Notes: generated by a model from the letters alone, not told the origin. Positions 1 through 14,199 are shown, counted from the stretch's first letter. The stretch: DNA of 64,000 nt from Argyresthia goedartella (GCA_949825045.1 OX463816.1:14007579-14071578); one strand, 5' to 3'. Program-made: numbers and translations.

Positions 1-1940
1 TTGTTACAGATTCTCCCATCTTCAAGTACCACATGACCACTCAGCGGCTGGAATCGCGTGAAAAAACACCACTGGATTTGCGGTAAGCGAATGATTGGGC
101 AGGCGGTTGATTGGAACTATTTGGGACGGACTTGTTCGGATAGGATATTTTTCGTTATTCGTAATTGTGGAGCATTTAATTAGTTCTTTAGGCGAACCAT
201 GTTATTTTCTTCATAACAATTCTAATCTCAATATATTTCCTTACACTATCATATTATCAATTTACTATGTCATGATCGATATAACTTTTTTTGTTGTACG
301 ATGAACCAGGACATCACTATTCGCGTATAAAGTATGATATTTTGTTTCCTATACTATACATTTCGCCGTCGCAAAATACGGTACTTGATAGGCGTGATTT
401 TGATGACAGCTGTATCAGCTATTATGCTTTATTTTACAGAGTCGATATCGACCACCATGTTTACTATAGGTACAAACCTACTTTGACACCGTTACAACAA
501 TTAACATAAAATTATTTCTGAAAACTCTCACAAATACCACAATAGCGGTTATTTGGTTATTCTAATGGCGCTTCCTAAGATAAAATTATTATAACAGCGT
601 TTTCCACCATTAATTACGGATTTCTATGTCGATTTCATCAACTCGCCAGAAAGTCAGATGTTTTTACTCTACCTAAGCGTACGGAGTCACCCCGCCTACT
701 GCCTAGGAGACGGTATTGAAACCTGACCGATATTCGCATCCCACCAGCGTCACGTCCGGGCAATTTGTCCAAGCGTTAGTATAAAGCGCAAATTTTTCAC
801 AACTTTGTCGCCCTTCGATAAACGAGTCGTTGGTATTATTACCGGATATTTTTTATTAACTTTATCGCCCGTTCACCGCTATCGGTCTCTTCCGAAACAT
901 TGGCTTGATTGAATCGGATCGGGCGAGAAAACTCCTATGAAATATTATACCTGCTAACTAAACGAGCAAATTTACGGATAAGTAAGCGACATTTGGTTCC
1001 TATTTTCTCAAATAGGTTTTCTGCTCATTTTGACGGATCTTTTGATATTCTATACTCGAAAGAATAACCTAATTTTTGTAAGAATTCATTAACTTCCTTT
1101 ATTATTTGATGAGCTTTTCCTAAAATACTTAATACTAACTTAAAATACTTAACATCGCTTAATTTAAACTCCTATTTTCTAGGTCTCATATTGTACAGGG
1201 TATGTCCTAGGTCAGGGCCTATGCGACCTTTACTGAAGTGCCGAAAAGGCCCATTTCGGGGTGTGAAAATGGATACCATTATAAGATTTATATCGCGCAT
1301 AAAGTTTATTTATGATCGCTGAGAGATACCGCAGTGTTACCAGAAACTTTTAATTTTCGGACCCAAATTATAATATACTCTGGTATAACATGAAATAGCA
1401 CGTTGTAGTATCGTTAACACGTTGAATGCCGTCGACAATAACCTCTACGATATAAGTAGGTTTATATATATATATTTTCTATATATGAAAAATATGTAAG
1501 CACAAAGCTAGTTACGTAAGTGATCCAGTGGCTATAACGAGAAGTCGCCATCTACCTATCTTTAATTACAAAATTCTAAGTCCTGGCTGACTCACTGACT
1601 GACTCACTGATATATCCACGCACTGTCTAAACATGAAACTTTGTACAGGAGTTCCTTATAGCGTAGGCTAGCATTTAAAAGGGATTTTGCGAAATTGACC
1701 TTCCTTGTGAAGTTGAAATTTTACAGGTGGGTAATAGTTTATATTACAGGCAAGAGACGATAACTAAGCAAGTGAGTTTTCAAAGTTCAAGGAGCTGCGT
1801 ACCTGGGCTACGGTGGTGTAATTTGGTAGTTTAAAGATGTGAGACGTCAATCAGAAACAACTCGAACTATGAATTTCTTAATTTGGCAGATAGGAAGTTG
1901 AACAATGCAGGCAATCAGCTCAGTCAGAGATTTGCAAAAT
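1..1940. other. No gene recognised
   Basis: AT-rich sequence without a recognisable protein, RNA gene or splice pattern; the short open frames have no supporting features. About 1575-1760 resembles a widespread lepidopteran repeat (CTGACTCACTGACTGACTCA...GGAGTTCCTTATAG). Confidence 0.5.
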
Positions 1941-1944
1941 TCTG

Positions 1945-2655
1945 CCCCCCTTTTTTGCCCCTTCCCTACATTGGACCACTATGGGAGAAAGAGGGCGAAG
2001 AAACTCCCATAGATTGCTTTTAAGATCTCTTTTGAATATATGTTTTGTTTAACTAGTACAAATATTACATTAAATAATGTGTCGGAATATACACATATAA
2101 CTATATAATTATTAAGCCAGTTCTGTGTTGAGTTAGATTAACACCATGCAATCTTGTCATTTATGTAATTTTGAATATTGTAATATCCCTTTTTAGATAA
2201 CGTGGTTTTAACATAGTTTTTAAATTGCTCCTGTGATATTTCTAAATATTCTAGTATAACAATAGTGTTCATATGTATGTGGGCTAAGCTAAGCTTAATT
2301 TTCAGCTTAAGCTTAATCAAGCCTATGTAAATATATTTATTTTTTTAGTTATTTCATTTTTTTATTATAACTGTTTAAAAGTTCATACAATACGTATTTG
2401 GCAGGATTACTTTGTTCTCTCTGTTGTTATTTTTTTATTTTAATGTTAGCATATTTATGTGTCTATGTGGTAGTCCTTTGTTCCGACGGTCCGGCTGAAA
2501 ACCAGGAGCCGGGTCCTATTAGCACTAAGGCGCTGTAAAAATCTATTGTCTGTTCTGTATAATGTGTGTTAATAAAGTCAGTCAATTTCAATTTCCAAAA
2601 TCTCCAGAGGTATCCTGTTGTGGTAGAGAATAGAGACCTTGAAAGAATTGGTAAC
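1945..2655 (-). mobile_element. Non-LTR 3' remnant with another element nested in it
   Basis: It shares long stretches with 39060-39430 (a tacattggaccactatgg motif, then gtcatttaagtaat-like text, then tttcaaaatctccag). In this copy the similarity breaks at about 2240 and resumes at about 2590. The interruption ends with a plus-strand tail containing AATAAAGTCAGTC, so a second retroposon landed in the first. No intact gene. Confidence 0.6.
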
Positions 2656-2868
2656 TTTAGTGAGTCTAAACCAGGGTGATTATATATGTTATATAGATTA
2701 ACATTACAGCTATCGTTAATTTTGGAATAACTTTGGAAGGTTCTTGTGTAAATATATTATATTTTCGAAAAATAATTGACTTGCTATAGTAAGTATGTTT
2801 ATTTCTTTAAAGAAGGAGTCTGTGCGTTTAAAATAATAAATTTCTAGAATAGGTCTTTTCAGTAATAT

Positions 2869-3212
2869 AAGAGGCGTAGAGGAGACAAGTGTGGTTGCAT
2901 GTCCGAGAGGCGTAGAGGAGACAAGTGTAGTTGCATTTCCGAGAGGCGTAGAGGAGACAATTGTGGTTGCATGTCTGAGAGGCGTAGAGGAGACAAGTGT
3001 AGTTGCCTGTCCGAGAGGCGTAGAGAAGACAAGTGTGGTTGCATTTCAGAGAGGCGTAGAGGAGACAAGTGTATTTGCATTTCCGAGAGGCGTAGAGGAG
3101 ACAAGTATAGTTGCATGTTTGAGAGGCGTAGAGGAGACAATTTTAGTTGCATTTCCGAGAGGCGTAGAGGAGACAAGTGTCGTTGCATGTCCAAGAGGCG
3201 TAGAGGAGACTT
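2869..3212. repeat. 36-bp minisatellite, about 9.5 units
   Basis: The unit starts GAGGCGTAGAGGAGACAA and runs 36 bp, with small variations. Because 36 is a multiple of three, three frames stay open (repeats such as SERRRGDKCSC on plus and SPLRLSEMQ on minus). No start context, intron or flanking homology suggests coding. Confidence 0.9.
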
Positions 3213-6200
3213 CTAAATGGTTAATGAGGGATTTAACGACAGGGCCATATTAAGCGCTGGGGGGAGGGGGTTTAAGGTGATAGGAAAAAATATATTTAAA
3301 ATGAAGGAAAGAAATGAGAGCGCAAACAATGCGGTCGACTTAAACTAAAATAACATAGCGCCAAACCACATAGAAATTGTTTGAAAATAAACTTCGCTTT
3401 TTTTTTCAAAAAGGTTTTCAAGGAGAGTTTACGAAAACTATTTAAGAGAGAATTCAACAGAAGAATCGGAAAAAAATAGGAAAAATTAAAATAATTTAGA
3501 GGTATTTTCGTCATTAAATTAGGTATATCAAGAAAATTTTATCCAATCGCGTTTTTCTTTAAACGTTGTTGATTAAATAAACGTTGAACCAAAAATCTAA
3601 TCTGTAGATGACTTTATAGTTGAGTAAATGGATTAAAAAAAAAACATTTCTTTTTCGTATCACCGTAAAGTTCATATACCCTGGCCATTATTACACTACT
3701 TTTCACGAGCGTAGCCATGGACAACAGTTAATGAGAGCTTTAACGACAGGGCCTTATTAAACGGGTGGGGTTAAAGTTTGTGTATATAAAGTATTTTTAC
3801 ACTACTTTGCGCGGGTGAAGGCTGGACGGAGCTGCGCTACTATCATCACGCTATGACCAATAGGAGTTGAGCAGTACATAAAATGTGTTACGATAAGGTG
3901 GCGACATCTACTATTTTAGCCGTAAACGTCTACGGAGAAATATGTCACACAACTGACAGTGGTTTTGTCAAGGCGGTCATGTCGTAAACATGACACTGAG
4001 TTTTATCCTAATTTTATTTCTAATAATCTTCTAATCTAATCTAATAATCTTAAAATCTATGTCGTGCATTATTAAAAAAAAACAAATGTCGCAAGGGAAC
4101 TGAAGAAACCATACTCAAGTTCAGTGTCCCTCGCATAAATGCTGTTTATGTTTATTTATGGGAACAGGAGTCATTATTTTAGGTGGATTACGTTAGATTC
4201 GGAATAACCCACTGGTTAATTTTTTGCCGTTAAACTTTTTATTGATAATTTGTTCAGTAAAGCTTAAGCACTCGCACTGAGTTAAGGAACATTCTTTAAA
4301 TTTAATTTCATGGAAAAGAGTTACATGGGAAATAAAAGCAGCAGCTGCATAAGTAGAAGTATTGGCGCTGCCACATAATTCTTTCTTGCAATATTAACAT
4401 AACTTAAGTGCAACAAAGCATAACCATTATATCGTCCCAAAACCTGTTGTATCCGTTGAAGATGGATTATAACCAAATGGAGCAGTTTATGGAATCCATT
4501 GTGTGACAAAATTCTATCCACCTACATAAATATCTATCGTAATCTATTTTACCATTATTCATATGTATATTCACATTGTATCATATATTAATAGCAATTA
4601 TCACATAACTAGATTTATTACATTATACATTCTTAATATTACATAGAAATACATAAATAAAAACGAATAAATGCCGCTTATCTCTCTCATTCTCATTAGC
4701 ACTAGAACATATCATTGTTATAGTGAATAGTAAAACCTAATGCAGACAACATTAACATTTTAATAACTAACATTAAATTACTCTTGTTTAGTAAAACATA
4801 CATAGGCAACAATAAGGTATGGCTAAGTTCATAGTCCCAGCTTACTGCAAAAAGCTTAGAGAGATATTATTGCTCTGCCGTAATACAGTATTTTACTAGT
4901 ACGGAGAGCCTTCATATGTTTTCTTCAAAAAGCATGTAACAAAAGAGTATTAATTCCTAAGCATACCCATGTATTGTCAAAATAATTTTAGTAATCTTTG
5001 TTTAAATAAATTTTCATTTTCATTTTCATTCATCGCTAATTCTATTCGTCCCCATAGCAGGGGGTCTCACTCAGAGGTTTAGGCACAGGTTAGTGCACAA
5101 CTGCACATCCAATAACAGAAGGCACAAACACCACACCTTTTTCCATTTACCTTTCAACGAAGAAAGGTAAGTGATACTATTACTATTTTTTGTCGTTTCA
5201 AAATTATTTTAATAGGTATAGGTAAGGAGGTACTAAGCATACCTTGCCTGTCAGACACAGATTTACATATTTTTGTTACATAAAAACATCATATGGTCAT
5301 TTGACGCAATTACGTGACATAGCTGTTTGCATCCTTCTCTTTCATTTGGGCTCTCTGCTGAAAGACAAAGATGCAGATAGCTACGTCACGCGCCGTCGTG
5401 GATGACTACTACTATACCTACCTACCAAACTTCCAACCTTAGATTATTTATGTGATGTAAACGTAAATTACAAACAAACACGGGTGATTCGGTTTTATGA
5501 GATTTGTAAAATAGTAGGTAGTTTATGCAACTGTCATATATTACTATTTTTTACTTACTAGGTAGTTTATGCAACTGTCATATATTACTATTTTATATAT
5601 ATGAGAACAATTTTAAACTACCACCTATAATAACATATTCACAGTTCTCACTAACATAGACAGACAGAAATTTCCTACTGAGTGAAGTATCTGTTACGTA
5701 GTAACTATTTAGTAATCTGTGGTTTAGGTACGTTTGGCTGGCCGACCCAGTTCGGAGATGGAGTTCGGGATTTCACTTAGGTTTCTGCTCGCTTGGCTCG
5801 CAGTCGCATCGCGAGATGTCAGAGTAAAAGAAACTCTCAGGCGAAGTGATGCGGCCAATCTAGCCTGAACGGGCGGGTAACCGACTCTGTAGGTGTTTAG
5901 CGATTGTTGAACGTAGCGCAGGTGCAAGCTACACTGCGCTTTATTGCCGCGCAGCGAGAGTAGCTATTTATTTAAGTGTCTTTGAGGAGTGATCTTTCTT
6001 TACGTAGTACTATTAAGTATTCTGTGCCCATAGCCAAGATTGGCGACTAGCAAGCATAAAAGTGCAATTCCGTACTGAGCGTTGACCAGACAACTTGCAT
6101 ACCTACCGCTGTCACACTCACTCGCTGACTCTCGCTACCACGCTCACGTCGTCGTCTGCAGTTGCGGTCAGCTACGGAATTACATCTTAAAACAAGCATC

Positions 6201-6959
6201 AATATAGTGCAAGTTAGGATTTTTCAGTTGCACTTTTTCAGCTAATGATTCCTCTCTACTTAACTAGACGTGGATGAAGCTGCCGGCTAAAGCTGGTCTC
6301 AAATCAATCCTTGTGGCCGGGTGGTTTGACCTGTCGACCTGCCGACCCATCACCTGTCCTGAAAATGGGACTGCGTGGTTAGACGATCAGAGGGCAAGGT
6401 ATGAAGCCGTGCCTTTTCCTAGAGCCCGTAGACAAGATGCAAAACTCAAATAACAATCGCACGAAACGCTAACAAAATGTATACCATTTGACATTTCGCG
6501 ACGCAATTACGTTTCGAGGGTCTTGGGGCCACCACAAGACCCTCGAGATGTATATAGTAATGAAAAACAGAATACTCTTTACGCCTTTTCTTAGATGAGG
6601 TGGCGGAGGCTATAACCCTCAATTCAATTAATTTTTTATCCTTTGCAACTCTGCCGATGACGACAATTCTGCCAATGTCAAGTAACGGTTGGCACACGTT
6701 GAGACTGCTGTCTAGAAATAATTACCAAAAAATATTTTCTTTTTAAATTATATTTTTGTGGAGGCTATTTGGTTAGTAGGACATACACCTGGAACAAACA
6801 AATATATACAAATTAAGTATATAGGTAATACAGGGAAATAATAAACCCATCATCATAAGAAATCTTAGCCTAAAATTTCAAATTGAAAATTTTACCCCTC
6901 TTATTATTAATTTTGCCGCCGAGTTTGGTTAGGTTATGTTAGTAAACATTAGACACAAA
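3213..6959. other. No gene recognised
   Basis: Non-coding. GTTAATGAG(g/a)G(c)...TTTAACGACAGGGCC occurs at about 3220 and 3728, so part of a short repeat flanks this stretch. A small hairpin CGAGGGTCTTG/CAAGACCCTCG lies at about 6517-6547. Confidence 0.5.
5510..5606. repeat. Short tandem duplication
   Basis: TAGGTAGTTTATGCAACTGT followed by CATATATTACTATTTT occurs twice, about 47 bp apart. Flanking sequence is non-coding. Confidence 0.85.
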
Positions 6960-9720
6960 ATTCCTACATTAAACACGAATCTCATCCTCACGAGTGATAT
7001 TAATTACAGCCTCTACAAACTCACCTGAGAAATGATCTATACATAGAATGATCATAGGGCAGTTAAAGAATATATGATCTAAGTTCCCATCTTCTAGTCC
7101 AACATTGCACAGATAATTATCTCGGACATTATGCAGAAACATTAGGGAACAACAGTGCCCAAGTCTAAGGTAAATAGTCACTAAAGACTCTTTTAGATAC
7201 TTTTTATATTAAAAAAACCAGGGACGACAAGGAATGTACGGCTTAAGTCGACTACTATGACTCCATTCCCTTCCGCCTTTTTTCGTAAGTCCAGTTTAAA
7301 AGTATTCATTAGGTCTTATGAATAGTGGTTAAAGTTGGTCTGTCTACCTCTGCAGTGCAGGCGCACTTTGCAAGCGAGTCTATATACATATTCATTACCG
7401 GTTACACCGGAGTGACTAGGAACACATACTTAATTTACCTCTAGGCCCCTCATACAGCATTAATGTAGTATTTATTTGAAATCCAAAATAAGTTTGTTAA
7501 GCCGTTTATTATTGCTGTAAGGACTGCATGGTACGGAGTCTAATGAAACATATTTTCATTATTATGGGAATCAATAAAGCGAGCTGCTTCCTTAATTCCC
7601 ACACACTCTGTAAAAGCTGATGATTCGGGTGGTAGTCTACATTGTTAAATAATTTTGGAAGTTTAATAAAAAAATGTCCAATCCTGTGTTATAGGGTTTA
7701 TCATATTTGGTGGCATCAGTATGAGAATAATGAAAATCAGGCCAGTATTTCTCCACATTTAAATTGAAATCCGAAATGGCAGAGGGTGATCTTTTAGTAT
7801 CTCCAGCATTTGTTATTATAGAGAATTTGAATAGTAAGCACAGATTCATAAAGAGTTAGTTGCACTGAAAAATGGGTAAGATAGGGAGACCAACTATAGG
7901 AGCTGTTATGTTTTTTAGCTTTCTACGACTTTCTAGGGATTTCATGCAGCCAGATATTATTCTGAAGCATTTTGATTGAAGTGGGACCAGTTTGGCCAAG
8001 GCCGCTTTACTGCATAGTTCCAGGAAGAACGCACCGAAATCCAGAACGCTTCTTATACACTTAGATTGGGCACTCCACCACACCCGGAAAGCACTTGATC
8101 GAAACAACCCGTTAATTTTTTTTATGAATTTAATTAAGGTGGAGGAGGCACGACATTATCTGGTCTAGTATGACACCAAGAACTTAACGCTGCTCTTATG
8201 AGGGATGTTTTGAGATCAAAGTTAACATCGATGGAGGGGCAAGTTCACTTACGTTTAAATAAAACTGCTGAACTCTTGGGGGTGAACAATTTCAAACCAT
8301 AAATCAGAAACCAGTGGTTGAGTGAATCCAGAGAATAATTCATTGATTTATCGAAGTCCGGGGTTGAATCACCAGCCACATATAAAACTAGGTCATCCAC
8401 AAATTGGCAACAGATATCAATTTAAATTCAAGATTGTCTCTAAGTCCGCAGTATAAAGATTATACAAGAGAGGGCTTAGTACGGACCCATGCGGTTAGCT
8501 TTTCTATACTATTCTGGTTGTGGATTCTCTACAAGATGCCTGAATTGTATAGAACGAGCTATTCTCAGATTTTGCAATTTTGGCCTAAAAACGGAAAGAA
8601 GTACAATATCATAGGCCGCTGATATGTCAAGAAAGACGCCTAGAACAGAGTAGTTTTTGGAAAAAGCTAACCTAATATCTATAATCAGAAAGCTATCCAT
8701 CGTGCCACGTCCTTTCCTGCAAATAAATTGTGATTTTGAGATGATGTCTCTATTCTCTTCTAGCCATTCTAGTATATTTGAAATAATGTGTTCTATAATT
8801 TTTTGAAGAACTGATGAAAGAGCGATGGGTCTAAAATTATCTGGTGAGTCTGAGGATTTTTCAGGTTTTAATATTGGATTCATAATTTGAGTTTTCCAGG
8901 AGTCATTTAAGAAACCTAAATCATAAAAGAATTTAAATATTTCGTATAAAAGTATAAGGAAAACCATCAAGACCTGGGGAAAAATCATTGAGATTGGACA
9001 ACACCAAGCTTAACTGTTCCTCTGAAGAGAGAGTCAAATGCATCATCTGATGGAGATGAGGAGAAATCAGTGTATTCATCCCTAAGGCGGGTACGTATGG
9101 CGGGGCGAGTTTTGCTTGATAATAGGAAGCAACCTCAGAAATCATGGGAGAAACTATGTGTGGGGTAATACTGCGCTTATATCAATTAAGATTCCTTCAG
9201 ACAACATATATAGGGGTGGAAGGGGAAAGAGATGCACAGAAACTCTTCCACCCAGCTCTTTTTTTCTTGCTTTATAAGCTGCGAGATTTAGCTAGACATG
9301 TCTTGTATTCAATAAAATTATCAACAGTAATTGCTAGCTCAGTTGCATTACGCTTATGTATGGAGGCAGAGCAATCTCTGTACCACCGAGGCGGAAAACA
9401 AAAGTTTTTTTTAATGGCATAATTTTAAGAGAGAATCTTTCATCAGCAGCATCTGATAGTGCAGAAGTGTAGGAGAAGAAAACTGGTAAATAATTTTCCT
9501 CAGAAACTGGTGCTAATTAATCAATGCTAATTTCAAGGGCATCTGAAAATGTCCCATTGTTCCCATTCAGGTTACTTAAATTTAGGTAATCTATATTTAT
9601 GTAGAGGATTCGTTTCCCTTTGAGGCATACACCTCTGAGTTATTCTCAGGACGATGGGTTAATGATCGCTACCATATGATGCATTTTGACGATCCCAATT
9701 AAACAATCTAAATCTAGTGA
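6960..9720 (-). mobile_element. Decayed non-LTR retrotransposon (EN, RT, RNase H)
   Basis: Broken minus-strand fragments in correct order. The endonuclease end YGSDH is near 9670. RT start DFSPGLDGFPYTFIRNI is near 8970. RT blocks NFRPIALSSVLQKIIEHII and GVFLDISAAYD lie in 8988-8600. The catalytic FVDDLVLYVAG is near 8400-8370. RT C-terminus is at 8107-7860. An RNase H segment PSHSGVTGNEYIDSLAKCA lies near 7420-7370. A terminal CNVGLEDGNLDHIFFNCP finger is near 7110-7050. RNase H suggests the I/R1/Loa group. Stops and frameshifts are frequent, and the 5' end is missing. Confidence 0.85.
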
Positions 9721-9887
9721 AAACTTTCAGCTGTAAAATAAGAGACAAGATTTTAAAAATAGTGACAGCTGCCAAAAATAGAGGGAGGTTTATATGTATT
9801 TTGTGAATTTATGCTTCTGCCACCCCACCCGATAAAAGCCATGTACCTAATATGACGTATGCTGTGCTTCTGCCATCCCATCTGGTA

Positions 9888-9934
9888 AATCACTCAATAT
9901 CGCCAATCAATAAAATGGCGGATATTGAGTGATT
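9888..9934. repeat. Fold-back sequence
   Basis: Arms of 18 and 19 nt (AATCACTCAATATC(c)GCCA) are inverted with a 10-nt loop and one unpaired base. Similar text (ggcggatatcgagtc) recurs at 10034. Confidence 0.8.
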
Positions 9935-10132
9935 CCTATATAAAATAACTCGATATATGGTGTTGATTTCCATACCTAGAATGCCCGATAATCAGTGCGG
10001 GGTGATACTCGCACAATATCATCATTCGAGAAAATGGCGGATATCGAGTCTTCCCCACAAAATTATTAGATATATTTCGATATGTCGAATCACAAGGAAA
10101 TAAATATGTCTGACGTATAGAGTGTCACTACT

Positions 10133-10237
10133 TACAGTCTTCACAAAATAAAAGGCCCGATGGCCCAACTAAATTCAACCTTATTACGTCAGTAACACGA
10201 ACGCTGTCACCGGGCCTTTTATTTTGTGAAGACTGTA
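10133..10237. mobile_element. 105-bp MITE with perfect 27-bp inverted ends
   Basis: The arms 10133-10159 and 10211-10237 are perfect inverses, beginning TACAGTCTTCACAAAA. A TA at each outer edge followed by CAGT fits the Tc1/mariner group, with TA as target duplication. Confidence 0.85.
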
Positions 10238-11734
10238 GCGTTGGCCTTCTTGTATAAACGTAAATAGGCATTCTTTAAAATACCTGCCTCTTTAATTTCT
10301 CCGAGAAACAATTAGATTGTAAATGCTATGATCCGTCCACGTCTATTTGGTAAAGGGCTTTAACCACGGTAACATTACACGAGACGCCTTAGAGAATTGC
10401 CGTCAGTTCTCATTATAGCCATTTGTAGTTATTTTCTTGAAGCTTCTCAGTTAGGTAAAAAGGTAAAAGACTCAAGTTCCGCTCTAGACAAGAGCCTTAT
10501 GATGTGATGGATGACACACAAATCAAATCAATTCAAATCAAATCATTTATTGCAATTAGGCAAAATAATGCACTTTTACAAGTCAAACACTTAAGTCTAA
10601 CTTACATGGAAAAAGAAAATAATGAATAATTATTTTTTTTGTACAAAAATATACAAAAAAAAATATTAAGATATAAAAAGTATCTAATCTAATGACAATA
10701 TTATAACATCGTATCCATATGTGCTAATAAGATGTCTCAAATTAACAATCTAACAAATTAAATAAATAAGAACAAAGACATGCTGTAATGAACATAACTT
10801 ATGAGAAACCAGACTGGACCAGACCCCCAAGCAGCACCCGTTCATGAGTATGACTTGTGCACCAGACATCACCCCCCTCGCCATATTTGAGGGAGGGGAG
10901 CAACCCGCAACACAGAGCCGCTGCAAGAAAAGACATTTTAGTGAGCTTTACATTAAGAGAGTTCGTTATTCGTAATTTCATGTTCGCGCTCATTATTACA
11001 TTAAAATAATGTGTAAAGGCTTATCTTCAACACGATATATCTTCCTGCTAACCAATTATACGAGTTAGGTAGATCAGCCTATCTTTATATGTATCTAAAT
11101 ATGTTTACCTACAACATAAAAAAGCATACATGTATGTACAATGTATGGTAAATACATACAAAACACTTATTTATACATGAGATGAAACTTCATATCTCCA
11201 TAGCTGCGACGATTGGCTAGCTCTCCGTCACAAAAAAGGAAGTATTTACTGACTGACTTAACATGGGCATGACTGTTGCCACCTCGTCTAGGAAAAAGTG
11301 TGACGCTGTGTATGTATTATGTATGAAACTCCATGATTACAAATGCTAATAGGTACGTTACGTAAACACCTTTTATTACATGAAACTTGGACCTTCACGT
11401 TCTTGTCATAATTACCAGTTTCCCCAAGGACTTGCCATTGACCTTGTGAACTAACTTCGCGCCTTTATTAGCGACCCTTCCATAAGGACATCAGTCAAAA
11501 GGTGCGATAATTTATCACAGTTAGGGTCTGATGGGTTGACAGGTGGGCCAGTGATATTTTTCTAACTTATCTTAACTATGTACGAGTTAGCTCTCTATGT
11601 AGAAAGGAAGGAATGTATTATGTGACGTTGGTGCTTATTACATAAAAGGGTAGACAGTTGCGATTTACGTCGTCGTCGCGGAGTCATCGTCCTTAATGGA
11701 CCATTAGGTGACTGAGTATGGTATTTGGGTTAGG
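10238..11734. other. No gene recognised
   Basis: The segment 10525-10990 starts with runs of AATCAAATCA followed by TTTATTGCAATTAGG, like the reversed 3' end of a retroposon. A 64-codon minus frame (10993-10799) in it is unrecognised. Confidence 0.4.
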
Positions 11735-11845
11735 CCATCATTTTGAACAGTTATCACTTTCAAACTGGTTTGATCAAAGCACTTTTATTTTTCACAGCTT
11801 TATACTATCAGCCTGAACCAAGCGCCTGTCACAGGCATTGTGTAC
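11735..11845. mobile_element. Dispersed fold-back family, copy 1
   Basis: It shares the pattern catcnttgaacaa...tttcac...tttgatca...ttttatttttcac with 12445-12588 and 28787-29006. Fragmentary. Confidence 0.5.
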
Positions 11846-12114
11846 TCAAACTACACTCTACAAATAAATTTATTGCTTTAAAAAGCAAACAGTGGTAACG
11901 ACGCGATTGCATACACGCTTTTCCCGCGCTGCTATTCAATTACGGTGCCTTTTCAGAAGCGTGAGCCGTAAATTGTGAAAAGTTGGGAAATTTTCTAGTG
12001 GTCGCTTGTTAAAAGTTCGGTGCTGGAATCACGTGACGTTTTGTTTCTGTTTTTGCTTCAGTGTTTATGGAAATTTCGCATACCTAAAAATGGCTAATGT
12101 TTCTGCTTATTGCT

Positions 12115-12369
12115 ATTGACGACCCGGATGGCATAGTCGGCAGTGACCCTGCCTACGAAGCTTAGGGTCCCGGGTTCGTGGTCCCAGTGGGGGCAAATAT
12201 TGTTTGATGAGAACGAATGTTTGTATCCTAGTCATGGTTGTTTATCTATCTAAGTATAATATTTATCTATATAAGTATGTGTATCGTTGTCTAGTACCCA
12301 AGATACAGGGATTCCTAGTTTTGGGCTAGATCAATGTGTGTAAATAAGCCTATGTCTAAGGTATTATTG
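12115..12369 (+). mobile_element. tRNA-derived SINE with target duplication
   Basis: It starts ATTGACGACCCGG, with box-A-like gcatagtcggcagtg and box-B-like GGTTCGTGGTCCC, an unrelated body and an (ATT)-rich tail. TTATTGCT flanks it exactly (12107-12114, 12370-12377). Same family as 60572-60833. Confidence 0.9.
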
Positions 12370-12444
12370 TTATTGCTCTACACGTAGAAAGGGTAGCTTA
12401 TTTAAATACTATCCAGGGCGTACCATAAAGGTCATACATATTTA

Positions 12445-12588
12445 GTAATATCATCCTGAACAATTTTCACTATGAATCCGATTTGATCAGTGCAACTTTA
12501 TTTTTCACTTCTCCATACATCATCTAACTGCCTGACCCAAAATTTATGGAGAAGTAAAAAATAAATTTGCTCGTATCAAATCGCCTCG
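12445..12588. mobile_element. Dispersed fold-back family, copy 2
   Basis: The internal inverted repeat TTTTTCACTTCTCCATA / TATGGAGAAGTAAAAAA marks this copy. Related to 28787-29006. Confidence 0.55.
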
Positions 12589-12589
12589 A

Positions 12590-14199
12590 CCGACGAAAAA
12601 TAAAGATATATTTAAAGCAACCCTGTTTCAAACCCATTCGCGATAAGTATGTAAAATAATTTCCCTTACATTAAGTAGATATATAGAGTACCTACACAAG
12701 ACATTATATACAATTCGGTCAAGTGTATGTGAGGCTAACCAGAGTGGCGATTACTCGATGAATCGTATTTGGAAGGTACAGTCCTGGGTGTTGATTCTAC
12801 TATCCGTAACTACCTTGATCTTCACTCGCTCCTCTATCGGTTGCCTGTAACCTGCTCTCACTGCCCAAAAATATATTCACTTATAAACTCTCTCAACTCT
12901 ACTCTCACAGTGCAACGTTGTTGCCACAGAAAGGTTCGGTCTTATAAGAAGTTTTTAGGGAAATCATATTTAAAAACTATCACTATGAAATCGCTCTAAA
13001 AAACGTAATGGTTCATACGACTATAACCCCATCACTTTCCCCGGAGCAAAGTGGGGCTCTCTCAAGGGCTCTCGTGGAACGTGACTCCTCGGTCTAACAA
13101 GGATTGATTTTATACCTTCGGGATACACCGGGAACGAACCAGAGACCCTCGGCTAAATGTCGCCCACTTCAAATTACGGGTGGCTTTACCCACCTCAGTT
13201 GGGCGTGACAATAAATTTGAAGTCCTGTTATTACGCAGCTCATTTTGTGAAGCTTAAATTATGTCTCCATATATCTTTCTGTGAAATTCTATAAAATAGG
13301 TGGCTTACTATGAAGTGTTCCCTTAGGTCATTTCACAGACTACGGCTGAAATATTATCTCAAGATACTTTTGGAGAAGAAAGAAGTAAATAATAAAAAAG
13401 TTGTCCTATTCACGACGAATTTTTAAAAAATAAATCCGTCTTTATGTTTGTTTCTTTAGGTAGTTAAGAATTTTATGACCCTCGCGTATTATTTTGTAGC
13501 TCTTAGAACGTGACAGTTGCCCAAAATTATTTATGAATCAAGTGGATTAAAATTTCTGAGCATCGAAAATGTTTTATATCTCTCTTTAGTATTTTAACGA
13601 ATGACTAGCTAGGCTACCTTTCAAGAAATGATTTTAGATGATCCTCAGTAGATATATTAAACAACGTGGGATAAAGTTTCACTTTAGCTAAATCATTAAA
13701 CTTATCTCTATTTTGCACACATAAAGTTTCTCACCACACTAACTTTCGACAGTTCACAACATATTAGTAACTTCGAGACCATTCCAGACCATTTCAGCGC
13801 ATTACCAACGCAAAAGTAAACTGTGCCTTGGGGCACATTATATTACACATTTAGATAACTTGATGTTAGTAGGGACCTTCTCTTGAAGTTTGTACTACGC
13901 CACACACAGTCCATAATCAGGCCTTTGATAATGCAAAGGACTAGTATAGTTACAGCTCGCAAGCTACTCAAATAGATCTTCTAGAGTTTATTAGCCATAT
14001 TTTAGTGAGGCAGCCGATGTCGATAGTTGCCAAAAAGGTACACGACAAAATGAAGGTTGAATCACCTTTTTACTTAATATAATGTTTAATTTATCACAAT
14101 CCAAATCAAATGTAAGTACCTATATTATCATCGCAAGAAACACTAAAGAGAACTTCATTAGTCACTGGTTACTCTGACTTCTATAGGTATGATAAAATC
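12590..14199. other. No gene recognised
   Basis: Non-coding AT-rich DNA. A GC-richer patch at 13010-13205 has no recognisable identity. Confidence 0.5.

Noticed and set aside
2859..3253. Three overlapping 105-120 codon genes
   Set aside because: They are artefacts of a 36-bp tandem repeat whose length is a multiple of three.
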